A DNA stretch of 64,000 nt from Deferrisoma camini S3R1 (lineage in GTDB: Bacteria; Desulfobacterota; Deferrisomatia; Deferrisomatales; Deferrisomataceae), in contig NZ_JAFN01000001.1 of the NCBI RefSeq assembly GCF_000526155.1, positions 3,660,264-3,724,263 of the forward strand, in the 5' to 3' direction. The translations under genes were made by a program, and so were the position numbers. A model generated the notes under the pieces. It searched no databases, was not told where the DNA came from, and saw nothing but the letters and a program-made list of their open reading frames with translations. Positions 7,717 through 16,189 of this stretch are shown here, one piece after another. How positions within the stretch are numbered: position 1 is the stretch's first letter; each line of letters starts with the position of its first letter.

Positions 7717-8916
7717 ATGTTCACGAAGGCGTACATCCCGTTCCGAGGTTACTACTCGAGCCCGTTCGCCAAGTGGCAGGGCACCCTGTCCACCGAGCAC
7801 TCCCTGAAGCTGGGGGCCCAGACCGCGGCCCGGTGGTTCGCCGACAAGGGCTGGGACCCCAAGCAGTTCGACTACCTGTACCTCGGGTACACCATCCACC
7901 AGAAGCAGGCGTTCTACGGCGCTCCCTGGGTGGCCGGCATGATCGGGGCCGAGGAGGTGCCGGGGTGCAACGTGAGCCAGGCGTGCTCCACCTCGACCAC
8001 CTGCCTGTACTACGCGGCCGCCGGGCTGGAGTCCGGGGCCATGGGCCACGTGCTCACCCTGATGACCGACCGGTGCTCCAACGGCCCCCACGTCCTGTGG
8101 CCGAACCCCCTGGGCCCGGGCGGGCAGATGGTCGCGGAAGACTGGGTCATGGAGAACTTCAACCGGGACCCGTTCGCCAAGAACGCCATGATCCAGACCG
8201 CGGAGAACGTGGCCAAGGAGATCGGGGTCACGAAGGAGGAGTGCGACGAGCTCACCGCGATCCGGTACGAGCAGTACACCAAGGCCCTGGAGAACGACCG
8301 GGCGTTCCAGCGACGGTACATGTTCCCGGTGGAGGTGCGGGTGAGCAAGAAGAAGACCCTCACCCTGGAGGCGGACGAGGGCATCATCCCCACCGACCGG
8401 GAGGCCCTGGCCAAGCTGCCGCCGGTGCTTCAGGGCGGGGTGCACTCGTTCGGGGCCCAGACTCACCCGGCCGACGGCAACTGCGCCGTGGTGGTGACCA
8501 CCCGGGACCGGGCCCGGGAGCTGTCGGCCGACCCCGGCGTGGAGATCCAGATCCTGTCCTACGGGTTCGCCCGGGTGCGCAAGGGGTTCATGCCCATGGC
8601 GCCGGTGCCGGCGGCCCGGATGGCCCTGGAGCGGGCGGGCATCACCATCGACCAGGTGGCGGCGCTCAAGACCCACAACCCGTTCGTGGTGAACGACATC
8701 TACTTCGCCCGGGAGTTCGGTATCGACCCGGCGCAGGCCAACAACTACGGAAGCCCCCTCATCTTCGGCCACCCCCAGGGCCCCACCGCCGGCCGGTGCG
8801 TCATCGAGATGATCGAGGAGCTGGTGGAGAAAGGAGGCGGGTACGGCCTGTTCACCGGGTGCGCGGCCGGCGACACCGGCGCCGCCCTGGTGGTCAAGGT
8901 GGACTCCAAAGGTTAG
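7717..8916 (+). CDS. Thiolase-family protein
   Basis: A 399-residue thiolase-fold protein. The acyl-accepting cysteine is C90 in SQACSTST. A GHPQGPT motif (H352) and a C-terminal cysteine C382 in TGCAAGDTG match the usual GHP and CxG positions of thiolases. Thiolases cleave or form 3-oxoacyl-CoA, but divergent members of this kind can act on branched or aromatic chains or act with partner proteins. The start is supported by AGGGAGGAGG seven bases upstream. It lies 46 bases before iorA, and the ligase, thiolase and iorAB genes look like one transcription unit. Confidence 0.85.
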   Translation: MFTKAYIPFRGYYSSPFAKWQGTLSTEHSLKLGAQTAARWFADKGWDPKQFDYLYLGYTIHQKQAFYGAPWVAGMIGAEEVPGCNVSQACSTSTTCLYYAAAGLESGAMGHVLTLMTDRCSNGPHVLWPNPLGPGGQMVAEDWVMENFNRDPFAKNAMIQTAENVAKEIGVTKEECDELTAIRYEQYTKALENDRAFQRRYMFPVEVRVSKKKTLTLEADEGIIPTDREALAKLPPVLQGGVHSFGAQTHPADGNCAVVVTTRDRARELSADPGVEIQILSYGFARVRKGFMPMAPVPAARMALERAGITIDQVAALKTHNPFVVNDIYFAREFGIDPAQANNYGSPLIFGHPQGPTAGRCVIEMIEELVEKGGGYGLFTGCAAGDTGAALVVKVDSKG

Positions 8917-8962
8917 CGACCTCCGGTTCCTGCGGGACCGGCCCCACGACGAAGGAGAAGCC

Positions 8963-10726
8963 ATGAAAGAAGTGCTGTCCGGAAACGAGGCCATCGCCAG
9001 GGGGGCGTGGGAGGCCGGGGTGCGCTACGCCGCGGCCTACCCCGGGACCCCCTCCACCGAGATCCTGGAGAACATCGGCACCCGGTACCGGGACGACATC
9101 TACAGCCAGTGGTCGCCCAACGAGAAGGTGGCCCTGGAGACCGCGGTGGGGGCGTCGATCGCCGGGGTGCGGGCCCTGGCCGCCATGAAGCACGTGGGCG
9201 TGAACGTGGCCGCCGACCCCCTGTTCACGGCCTCGTACACCGGGGTGCGGGGCGGGCTGGTGCTGGTGTGCGCCGACGACCCGAACCTCCACTCCAGCCA
9301 GAACGAGCAGGACAACCGCAACTACGCCAAGTTTGCCAAGATCCCCCTCGTGGAGCCCTCGGACTCCCAGGAGGCCAAGGAGTTCCTGAAGATCGCCTTC
9401 GAGATCTCGGAGCAGTTCGACACGCCGGTGCTGTTTCGCACCACCACCCGCATCTCCCACTCCAAGTCCATCGTGGCGCTGGGGGATCGGGCCGACCTGC
9501 CCCGGCCCGACCACATGGAGCGGGACGTCAAGAAGTACACGATGCTGCCGGCCTACGCCCGGCCCAAGCACCCCAAGATCGAGGAGCGGCTCCAGAACCT
9601 GCGGGCCTACGGCGCCACGAGCCCCCTGAATCGGGTGGAGATGGGGGACCGGTCCGTGGGGATCGTGGCCTCGGGCATCGCGTACCAGTACGCCAAGGAG
9701 GCGCTGCCCAACGCGAGCTTCCTGAAGCTGGGGCTGACCTATCCCATCCCCGACGACCTGGTGCGCGAGTTCGCCTCCCAGGTGGACCAGCTGATCGTGG
9801 TGGAGGAGCTCGACCCGTTCCTGGAGGAGCAGATCCGGCTCCTGGGCATCGAGGTGGCCCACGGCAAGGACTGGTTCCCGATCACGGGGGAGCTCTCCCC
9901 CGAGATGGTGGCCGAGCGGCTCACGGGCCAGGCCTTCGATCACCAGCCCGCGGCCGAGGGGCTGCCCGTGCGGCCGCCCGTGCTGTGCCCGGGGTGCTCC
10001 CACCGGGGCGTGTTCACGGTGCTCCGCAAGCTCAAGGTGTACGTGTCGGGCGACATCGGCTGCTACACCCTCGGTGCCCTTCCCCCGTTCGAGGCGCTCC
10101 ACGCCTGCCTGTGCATGGGCGGGTCGATCACCATGGCCCACGGCATCTCCAAGGCCATGGGCGAGGTGACCGACCGCAAGGACAAGACCGTGGCCGTGAT
10201 CGGGGACTCCACGTTCTTCCACTCGGGCGTGACCGGGCTCATGGACATGATCTGGAACGGCGGCCACTCCGTGGTGATGATCCAGGACAACCGCATCACG
10301 GCCATGACCGGCGGCCAGGTGACCCCGGGGATCGGCAAGACCCTGATGGGCGCGGACTCCCCGGCCATCGACATCGAGAAGCTGGTGGTCACCCTGGGGG
10401 TGAAGCCCGAGAATGTGCGGGTGGTGAGCGCCTACGACCTCAAGGAGATCGAGACGGTCCTCAAGGAGGAGCTCGACAAGCCCGAGCCCTCGGTGGTGAT
10501 CACCAAGGATCCCTGCGTGCTCCAGTACCGCGTGAAGAACACCCCCATGCGGGTGGATCCCGAGGCGTGCACCGCCTGCGGGGTGTGCCTCCGGACCAGC
10601 TGCATCGCCCTGGGCATGGTCGGCGAGGGGGACGCGAAGCACGCCGAGATCGATCCCAACTTCTGCACCGGGTGCACCGTGTGCGCCCAGGTCTGCAAGT
10701 TCGACGCCATCCGGCCCCAGGAATAG
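8963..10726 (+). CDS. iorA: Indolepyruvate:ferredoxin oxidoreductase alpha subunit
   Basis: This 587-residue subunit binds thiamine diphosphate. With IorB it converts aryl-2-oxoacids plus CoA to aryl-acetyl-CoA, CO2 and reduced ferredoxin, in the cytoplasm. The N-terminal pyrimidine-binding part contains PGTPSTE; the thiamine-diphosphate signature begins at GDSTFFHSG (residue 414 on) and continues to QDNRITAMTGG. The last 50 residues form a two-cluster ferredoxin domain starting at C536 (CTACGVC ... CTGCTVCAQVC). Length matches archaeal and deltaproteobacterial IorA. The ATG is preceded by GAAGGAGAAG. The exact 2-oxoacid, or a reductive role, cannot be told from sequence. Confidence 0.95.
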   Translation: MKEVLSGNEAIARGAWEAGVRYAAAYPGTPSTEILENIGTRYRDDIYSQWSPNEKVALETAVGASIAGVRALAAMKHVGVNVAADPLFTASYTGVRGGLVLVCADDPNLHSSQNEQDNRNYAKFAKIPLVEPSDSQEAKEFLKIAFEISEQFDTPVLFRTTTRISHSKSIVALGDRADLPRPDHMERDVKKYTMLPAYARPKHPKIEERLQNLRAYGATSPLNRVEMGDRSVGIVASGIAYQYAKEALPNASFLKLGLTYPIPDDLVREFASQVDQLIVVEELDPFLEEQIRLLGIEVAHGKDWFPITGELSPEMVAERLTGQAFDHQPAAEGLPVRPPVLCPGCSHRGVFTVLRKLKVYVSGDIGCYTLGALPPFEALHACLCMGGSITMAHGISKAMGEVTDRKDKTVAVIGDSTFFHSGVTGLMDMIWNGGHSVVMIQDNRITAMTGGQVTPGIGKTLMGADSPAIDIEKLVVTLGVKPENVRVVSAYDLKEIETVLKEELDKPEPSVVITKDPCVLQYRVKNTPMRVDPEACTACGVCLRTSCIALGMVGEGDAKHAEIDPNFCTGCTVCAQVCKFDAIRPQE

Positions 10727-10753
10727 GGCCGCACTGCCTTGACGGAGGGTTCC

Positions 10754-11326
10754 ATGAAAACCGTGAATCTGTTGCTGAGCGGGGTCGGGGGTCAGGGCGT
10801 CATCCTGGCGAGCGCGATCCTGTCCCGGGCGGCCCTTCTGCAGGGCCTCGACATCAAGCAGAGCGAGGTCCACGGCATGAGCCAGCGGGGGGGCAGCGTG
10901 GTGAGCCACGTGCGCGTGGGCGAGAAGGTGCACTCCCCCCTGGTGGCCGAGGGCGGGTGCGACATCCTCCTTGGGTTCGAGCCGCTCGAGGCCCTTCGGT
11001 TCGCCCACTGGGTGCGCAAGGACGGCACCATCGTGTACACCCCGGACCGGGTGAACCCGTCCACCGTGTCGGCCGGCCTGGCCGAGTACCCGGACGACGT
11101 GGAGGAGCGGCTCCGGACCTACCCGGTGAACCTGGTGCGGGTGGAGGCGGCGGCCCTGGCCGAGCGGGCGGGCAACCGCCGGGCCGCCAACGTGGTGCTG
11201 GTGGGCGCGGCCTCCCGTTACCTGGACTTCCCCCTGGAGGTCTGGGAGAAAGCCGTGGAGGAGAGCGTGCCGCCCAAGGTGCGCGACGTGAACCGCGAGG
11301 CGTTCCGGCTCGGCCGGGAGGCCTGA
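10754..11326 (+). CDS. iorB: Indolepyruvate:ferredoxin oxidoreductase beta subunit
   Basis: A 190-residue gamma-domain type subunit that pairs with IorA. The N-terminus LLSGVGGQGVILAS and the SQRGGSVVSHVR segment are family hallmarks. It starts 27 bases after iorA with GACGGAGGG as ribosome-binding site, so the two are co-transcribed. A very strong terminator follows 25 bases after the stop. Confidence 0.95.
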   Translation: MKTVNLLLSGVGGQGVILASAILSRAALLQGLDIKQSEVHGMSQRGGSVVSHVRVGEKVHSPLVAEGGCDILLGFEPLEALRFAHWVRKDGTIVYTPDRVNPSTVSAGLAEYPDDVEERLRTYPVNLVRVEAAALAERAGNRRAANVVLVGAASRYLDFPLEVWEKAVEESVPPKVRDVNREAFRLGREA

Positions 11327-11350
11327 TCCGGGCTGGGTTCGCAGACGTGG

Positions 11351-11385
11351 AAAGAGGGGGCACGGACGTCCGTGCCCCCTCTTTT
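11351..11385. terminator. Perfect 34-base palindromic terminator after iorB
   Basis: A 17-base arm (AAAGAGGGGGCACGGAC) is followed at once by its exact complement, ending in CTTTT. It can terminate in both directions and isolates the TRAP genes from the iorAB unit. Confidence 0.85.
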
Positions 11386-11437
11386 GGGACCCGGGGATCG
11401 GGTAGACCGTTGTTTGGTTGTGACGGGGGTGAACCGT

Positions 11438-11450
11438 GTTTTGATCAAAC
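11438..11450. promoter_or_regulatory. Palindromic operator-like site before TRAP genes
   Basis: The string GTTTTGATCAAAC contains the perfect 10-base palindrome TTTGATCAAA and lies about 18 bases upstream of the putative -35 box. A related half, CGTTTGATTGG, occurs about 60 bases downstream. A repressor or activator site is plausible; no cognate regulator is evident. Confidence 0.4.
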
Positions 11451-11467
11451 GAACAGCATTTTCGCGC

Positions 11468-11496
11468 TTGATCCGCAACCGAACGAATGGTAGGTT
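11468..11496 (+). promoter_or_regulatory. Possible sigma-70 promoter of dctP
   Basis: TTGATC, a 17-base spacer and TAGGTT lie 83 bases before the dctP start. Both boxes are imperfect, so this is a candidate only. Confidence 0.35.
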
Positions 11497-11578
11497 ATCA
11501 ACCGCGTTTGATTGGCGCTCCCCGACAGGGGCGGGGAAAGCGGCGGTTCATCCACCCCCTCACGAAAGGAGAGGAAGC

Positions 11579-12634
11579 ATGCGACACTGGAAGCACTTGA
11601 CAGCCCTGGTCGTTGCGGCGGGCGTGGCCCTGAGCCTCGGGGTCGGCATGGCGGCGAAGAAGAAAAATCCGCTCGAGGCGTGGAAGCCCAAGTTCGACCC
11701 CTCGGGCGCCAAGTACGTGATGAAGGTGTCGAACATCTCCCATCCGGTGATCGAGGGGATCGCGGTGGGCTACCGCATCCGGGACGAGCTGTGGAAGCGC
11801 ACCAACGGCCAGATCTACTTCGACTACTATCCCCTGGCCCAGCTCGGCGGCGAGGTGGAGGTGCTGAACCAGCTCGTGATGGGGGCCGTGCAGGGCATGC
11901 TGTGCTCCTCGGTGGCCGTGACCAACATCGCGCCCCGCATGGGCCTGGTGAACCTGCCGTTCCTCATCAACTCCTTTGACAAGCTCGACAAGTTCATCGC
12001 CAACAAGGAGCTGTTCAACGAGTTCCTGTCCAGCGCCGAGGACAAGGGCATCATGGGCGTGGACATCACGGGCTACGGCAACTACGGCTGGGCCACCACC
12101 AAGCCGGTGCGCACCTACGAGGACGCCAAGCCCCTGAAGTTCCGGATCGCCGAGGCCGCGGTGAACCAGAGCCTGTACAAGGCGTGGGGTCTCAACGCGG
12201 TGGTGATGCCGTGGCCCGACGTGCACATCGCGCTCAAGCAGGGCGTGATCGACGCCCTGGACCACACCCCGATGGTGTGCAACATCACCAAGAAGTTCGA
12301 GGTGGCCAAGTACTTCACCCAGATCAACTACGCCCAGGGCCTGTTTATCCACCTGATCAACAAGGCCTGGTTCCAGAGCCTGCCCAAGGACCTCCAGAAG
12401 ACCCTGCTCGACGTGATCCGCGAGGAGTGCGCCAAGACCCGCGTGCTGACCCGTCAGCAGGAGGAGCGGGAGATCGAGAAGGCCAAGGCCAGCGGCGTGC
12501 AGTTCTTCACCCTGCCCGAGGAGGACATGAAGCTGCTTCGCCAGAAGGGCGACGTGGTCCACAAGGAGTGGGCCGACAAGATCGGTCCGGAGTACCTGAA
12601 GAAGGTGCAGGACTTCATGGGCTACAAGCTCTAG
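11579..12634 (+). CDS. dctP: TRAP transporter substrate-binding protein (DctP family)
   Basis: A 351-residue periplasmic solute receptor with a signal peptide (residues 1-25, ending GVGMAA) and the DctP fold. The PLKFRIAE segment contains the arginine that in this family binds the substrate carboxylate, and the ligand is therefore expected to be an organic acid. Start ATG follows GAAAGGAGAGG. It is separated from dctQ by a hairpin with a T run, a common arrangement that allows excess receptor over the membrane parts. Substrate identity is unknown; neighbours suggest a dicarboxylate or aromatic acid. Confidence 0.92.
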   Translation: MRHWKHLTALVVAAGVALSLGVGMAAKKKNPLEAWKPKFDPSGAKYVMKVSNISHPVIEGIAVGYRIRDELWKRTNGQIYFDYYPLAQLGGEVEVLNQLVMGAVQGMLCSSVAVTNIAPRMGLVNLPFLINSFDKLDKFIANKELFNEFLSSAEDKGIMGVDITGYGNYGWATTKPVRTYEDAKPLKFRIAEAAVNQSLYKAWGLNAVVMPWPDVHIALKQGVIDALDHTPMVCNITKKFEVAKYFTQINYAQGLFIHLINKAWFQSLPKDLQKTLLDVIREECAKTRVLTRQQEEREIEKAKASGVQFFTLPEEDMKLLRQKGDVVHKEWADKIGPEYLKKVQDFMGYKL

Positions 12635-12644
12635 ACGAGCACCC

Positions 12645-12691
12645 GGGCCGGGGGCGCTGCCGACGAGGTGTCGGGGCCCCCGGCCCGTTTT
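12645..12691 (+). terminator. Intra-operon attenuator between dctP and dctQ
   Basis: Perfect 11-base-pair stem (GGGCCGGGGGC / GCCCCCGGCCC) followed by GTTTTG, 10 bases after the dctP stop. It probably reduces read-through into dctQ and dctM. Confidence 0.7.
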
Positions 12692-12713
12692 GTTCCCACG
12701 GGAGGAGACTTCC

Positions 12714-13232
12714 ATGGTTCGCAAGGTCCTGTACGTGCTCGACCGGGTCCTGACCTTTTTCGAGGAGTGGACCCTGTTCCTCACGGTGATGGTCGCTCTT
12801 TTGGCCCTGTTTGTGAGCGTTGTCACGCGCTACACCATCACCTACACCCTGACCTGGCCCGAGGAGCTGGTGCGGGAGGTGATCATGTACACCACGTTCA
12901 TCGGGTCGGCCGCGGCGGTGAAGAACCGGGCCCTGATCCGGATCGACGCGGTTCCCAATCTGTTTCCGTGGATCCGGAAGCCTCTGGACTTCCTCAACCA
13001 CGCGGTCGTGTTGGTGTTCGGGGTGTTTATGACCTACTACGGCTGGAAGCTCGTGCAACTCCAGTACGTGACCAAGCAGACCACCATCATCCTGAAGATC
13101 CCCCAGTACCTGCTCTACCTCATGCTGCCGGGAATGGGGATCCTGATGATCCTGCGGCTCCTGCACGTGGTGTACGAGGACATCACGGGCCGGCCGGTGG
13201 CGGGCGAGCCGGATGCCGAGTCAGCGGATTAG
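12714..13232 (+). CDS. dctQ: TRAP transporter small permease (DctQ)
   Basis: A 172-residue inner-membrane protein with four predicted helices and the typical WPEELVRE motif of DctQ small subunits. It links the receptor to the large permease. The ATG at 12714 follows GGGAGGAG; a GTG-less upstream extension in the same frame has no ribosome-binding site. It ends 15 bases before dctM. Confidence 0.92.
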   Translation: MVRKVLYVLDRVLTFFEEWTLFLTVMVALLALFVSVVTRYTITYTLTWPEELVREVIMYTTFIGSAAAVKNRALIRIDAVPNLFPWIRKPLDFLNHAVVLVFGVFMTYYGWKLVQLQYVTKQTTIILKIPQYLLYLMLPGMGILMILRLLHVVYEDITGRPVAGEPDAESAD

Positions 13233-13247
13233 ACGGGAGAGCGGACC

Positions 13248-14567
13248 ATGGAAATGAATAACACCATTTACTACGTGCTGCTGCTCCTGCTCGGCGGGCT
13301 CGCCACCACCATCCCGGTGTACATGTGCCTGTTTTTCACCGGGGTGATCGGGCTGGCGTTCTTCGCCATGACGAGCATGCCCTTCGACACCCAGTCGATG
13401 CTCCTGGCCCAGGCGTTTTACCGAAGCATGGACAAGTTCGCCCTGGTGGTCGTGCTGTTCTTCATCCTGTGCGGGAACATCATGACCTCGGGTTCGATCG
13501 TGGACAAGCTGATCAAGACGGCCAAGGCCGTGGTGGGGTTCTTCCCGGGCGGGCTGGGCATGGCCGGCGTGGTGGCCTGCGGTCTGTTCGGTGCCATCTC
13601 GGGGTCCACCGTGGCCACGGTGGTGGCCATCGGCGGGTTCATGATCCCGGCCCTGATCGCGGAAGGGTACGACGAGAAGTACAGCGTGGGGGTCATGACC
13701 TCGGCCCCAATCCTGGGGATCATCATTCCGCCGTCGATCTCGATGATCCTGTACTCCATGATCACCAACGACTCCCTGGCGGCCCTGTTCATGACGGGGT
13801 TCGTGCCGGGGTTCCTGATCACCCTGGCCATGTGCGTGTACACGTACTACGTATGCAAGAAGAGCGGGTTCCGGATGCAGAAGCCGCCGCCGTTCCGCGA
13901 GTTCATGGCGGTGATTCGGGAGAGTTTCTGGGCCCTGATGCTCCCGGTGATCATCTTCGGCGGGATCTTCTCGGGCGTGTTCACGGCCAACGAGGCCGCG
14001 GTGGTGGCCTGCGTGTACGCCTTCATCGTGGAGATCTTCATCCACAAGGACATGGGGTTCGCCGACGTCAAGAAGGTGGTCGTGTCGTCGGCCGTGACCT
14101 CTGCCACCCTGCTGGTGATCGTGGCTGGGGCCACGGTGTTCGGCAAGTACCTCACCGTGGAGCGCCTGCCCCAGATCATCACCGAGGCGGTCACCTCGAA
14201 CATCACGAACAAGTGGGTGTTCCTGGCCGTGGTGAACGTGTTCCTGCTCATCGTGGGCATGTTCATGGACATCATCTCGGCCACGCTGATCCTGACCCCC
14301 ATCTTCCTGCCCATGCTCTACCAGTTCGGGATCAACAGCCTTCACTTCGGGCTCTTGATGACCGTGAACCTGGGTATCGGGTACATCACGCCGCCCATGG
14401 GGGTGAGCCTGTACATCACCGGAGCCGTGGCCAAGAAGGACCTGATCTACGTCACCCGGGCCGTGATGCCGTTCATCCTGCTCCAGCTCATCGTGCTGGC
14501 GATCCTCACGTACATTCCGGATCTGGTGCTGTTCCTGCCCAAGTTCTTCTATCCGAACAGTTTCTAG
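13248..14567 (+). CDS. dctM: TRAP transporter large permease (DctM)
   Basis: A 439-residue membrane protein with about twelve helices, the sodium-driven transport subunit. Family motifs include the GxxSGS-type segment FGAISGSTVATV, GIIIPPSI and the C-terminal GYITPPMGVSLY. Length is normal for DctM. The universal stress gene follows after 12 bases, so all four genes probably share a transcript. Confidence 0.95.
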   Translation: MEMNNTIYYVLLLLLGGLATTIPVYMCLFFTGVIGLAFFAMTSMPFDTQSMLLAQAFYRSMDKFALVVVLFFILCGNIMTSGSIVDKLIKTAKAVVGFFPGGLGMAGVVACGLFGAISGSTVATVVAIGGFMIPALIAEGYDEKYSVGVMTSAPILGIIIPPSISMILYSMITNDSLAALFMTGFVPGFLITLAMCVYTYYVCKKSGFRMQKPPPFREFMAVIRESFWALMLPVIIFGGIFSGVFTANEAAVVACVYAFIVEIFIHKDMGFADVKKVVVSSAVTSATLLVIVAGATVFGKYLTVERLPQIITEAVTSNITNKWVFLAVVNVFLLIVGMFMDIISATLILTPIFLPMLYQFGINSLHFGLLMTVNLGIGYITPPMGVSLYITGAVAKKDLIYVTRAVMPFILLQLIVLAILTYIPDLVLFLPKFFYPNSF

Positions 14568-14579
14568 GAGGGAGGCGGC

Positions 14580-15473
14580 ATGGCCATTCGTACGCTGGTG
14601 TGCACCGACGGGTCCCAGCCGAGCGCCCGGACCCTGGACTACGTGATCCAGCTGGCAAAGCGCATCCCGCTGGAGCCGGTGCTGGTCCACGTGATCGATC
14701 TGAAGAAGCTCGAGTACCGGATGATCGCGGACATGTACCTGGACATCATCCGGGAGCAGGCCCGGCGGGGCGGCGACCTGGTGCTGGAACGGGAGGCGGC
14801 CCGGGCCCGGGAGGCGGGGGTCGAGCTGGAGACGCGGCTCCTGGAGGGATCGCCCGGCCAGGTGATCTGCCGGGCGGCCGAGGAGCTCGGTGCGGCTTTG
14901 GTGGTGCTGGGCCGGAGGGGCCACTCCGACATGCAGGATCTCCTGTTCGGCTCCATCTCGAGCCACGTGGTGCACCACACGGACCGCCCGGCCCTGGTGG
15001 TGAAGCGCACCGGCCGGTTTCTGGAAGGGAGTCCCGAGCGCCGTCCGATCCGATGCCTGTTGGGCATGGACGGCTCAGACGCCTCGGAGCGGTGCCTGGA
15101 CGCCCTGGCCACCATCAAGGAGGCCGCCGCCGGGATCCACGTGACCCTGATCCACGTGATCAACCCCAAGGTGCACGGGCTCCAGGAGCTGCCGGCCAAG
15201 GCCCGGTACGAGGCCTTGAGCAACCTGTTTGCCCAGGGGGAGGAGCTGCTGGAGCGCGGTGCCGAGCGGCTGCGCAAGCTCGGCTTCGAGGTGGCCACCC
15301 GGGTCGAGGAGGGAGCGGTGGGCAAGACCCTGTGCCGGATCTACGAGGAGGACGAGCACGACATCGTCATGGTGGGCCGCCGGGGGCTCAAGGAGGCTTC
15401 CGAAGTGTTCGTGGGCTCGGTGTCCCACCACGTGATGCACCACTGCGCGGGCCACGTGCTGATCGTGCCCTGA
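14580..15473 (+). CDS. Tandem universal stress protein
   Basis: A 297-residue cytoplasmic protein made of two UspA domains. Both carry the ATP-binding pattern G-x2-G-x9-G-S (GRRGHSDMQDLLFGS and GRRGLKEASEVFVGS), so both may bind nucleotide. The start has an excellent ribosome-binding site (TAGGAGGGAGG). UspA-type genes often follow TRAP permeases and may modulate transport or signal energy state; here the spacing of 12 bases after dctM supports a common role. Confidence 0.92.
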   Translation: MAIRTLVCTDGSQPSARTLDYVIQLAKRIPLEPVLVHVIDLKKLEYRMIADMYLDIIREQARRGGDLVLEREAARAREAGVELETRLLEGSPGQVICRAAEELGAALVVLGRRGHSDMQDLLFGSISSHVVHHTDRPALVVKRTGRFLEGSPERRPIRCLLGMDGSDASERCLDALATIKEAAAGIHVTLIHVINPKVHGLQELPAKARYEALSNLFAQGEELLERGAERLRKLGFEVATRVEEGAVGKTLCRIYEEDEHDIVMVGRRGLKEASEVFVGSVSHHVMHHCAGHVLIVP

Positions 15474-15484
15474 ACCGTTCCAGC

Positions 15485-15532
15485 GAGAAACCACGGCCGC
15501 CCCAAGCTTACCCCGGAGGAGGCCGTTTTCTC
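15485..15532. terminator. Bidirectional terminator between usp and roadblock genes
   Basis: GAGAAA-cc-ACGGCC can pair with GGCCGT-TTTCTC across a 20-base loop, between two convergent stop codons. T runs are present on both strands. Confidence 0.6.
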
Positions 15533-15557
15533 GGTACGACCACGCGGTCCGGCAGGA

Positions 15558-16058
15558 TCACAGTCCGGTGTCCAGGAGCTTGTTGAGCTCCCGGGGGGTA
15601 GCCCCCGCCAGGGGGGACGGCCGGCGAGGCCCCGTCCGGCGTTTGTGGAGCAAGCCCTCGATCTCGGCGAGGGCACGGCGGTGGCGGAGCCGGGCCCGGA
15701 CGCGGTCGAGCCCGGTGGGAGGGTTGGGGGGGAACACCACCGCAAGTGCCACGTCCGCCGCCCGGGTGATGTGCAGCACGTCCCGCTCCCCCTTTTGAAA
15801 CACCACGGCCCCCCCCGACTCCCCCAGCAGGCTCTCGATCTGGGCCGCCGCGCTCGACAGGGATGCCACCAGGCTGCCGAGGGGCTCCAGGTCGGGCAGG
15901 GGATCCGGGCCGCACACGGCCAGGGGGCGGCCGCAGGATTCGGCGAGGAACACGAGGCGGGCCTGGTGCTCGGCGCGAACCCGCTCGAGCACCCTCTGGA
16001 GCGCCTGGTGGGTCTCCTCGTCCAAAACCAGCTCGGAGACCGCTTCGTAGCCTTCCAT
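15558..16058 (-). CDS. Roadblock/LC7-domain protein
   Basis: A 166-residue cytoplasmic protein with the roadblock/LC7 pattern: an N-terminal helix (LDEETHQALQRVLERV), the strand ARLVFLAESCGRPLAVCG, the helix LGSLVASLSSAAAQIESLLG and the strand pair ending VVFQKGERDVLHI. Such proteins, like MglB, regulate small GTPases that control polarity or motility, or serve as dimeric scaffolds. No GTPase gene is adjacent. The ATG is preceded by GGAGG. The C-terminal 55 residues are basic and unlike the core. Confidence 0.75.
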   Translation of the reverse strand: MEGYEAVSELVLDEETHQALQRVLERVRAEHQARLVFLAESCGRPLAVCGPDPLPDLEPLGSLVASLSSAAAQIESLLGESGGAVVFQKGERDVLHITRAADVALAVVFPPNPPTGLDRVRARLRHRRALAEIEGLLHKRRTGPRRPSPLAGATPRELNKLLDTGL

Positions 16059-16189
16059 GGCGCCTCCGGTCGAAGGTTCCCCGGGTCGTCCTTGCCCGGG
16101 AGGGGGGATCCGGTTCCAGATCGGACCCGACGGGCGGGGACTTGAGGAGGTCGCTCCCCCGCCCCCGCCGGCGGCGGGGGCGGGCAGGC

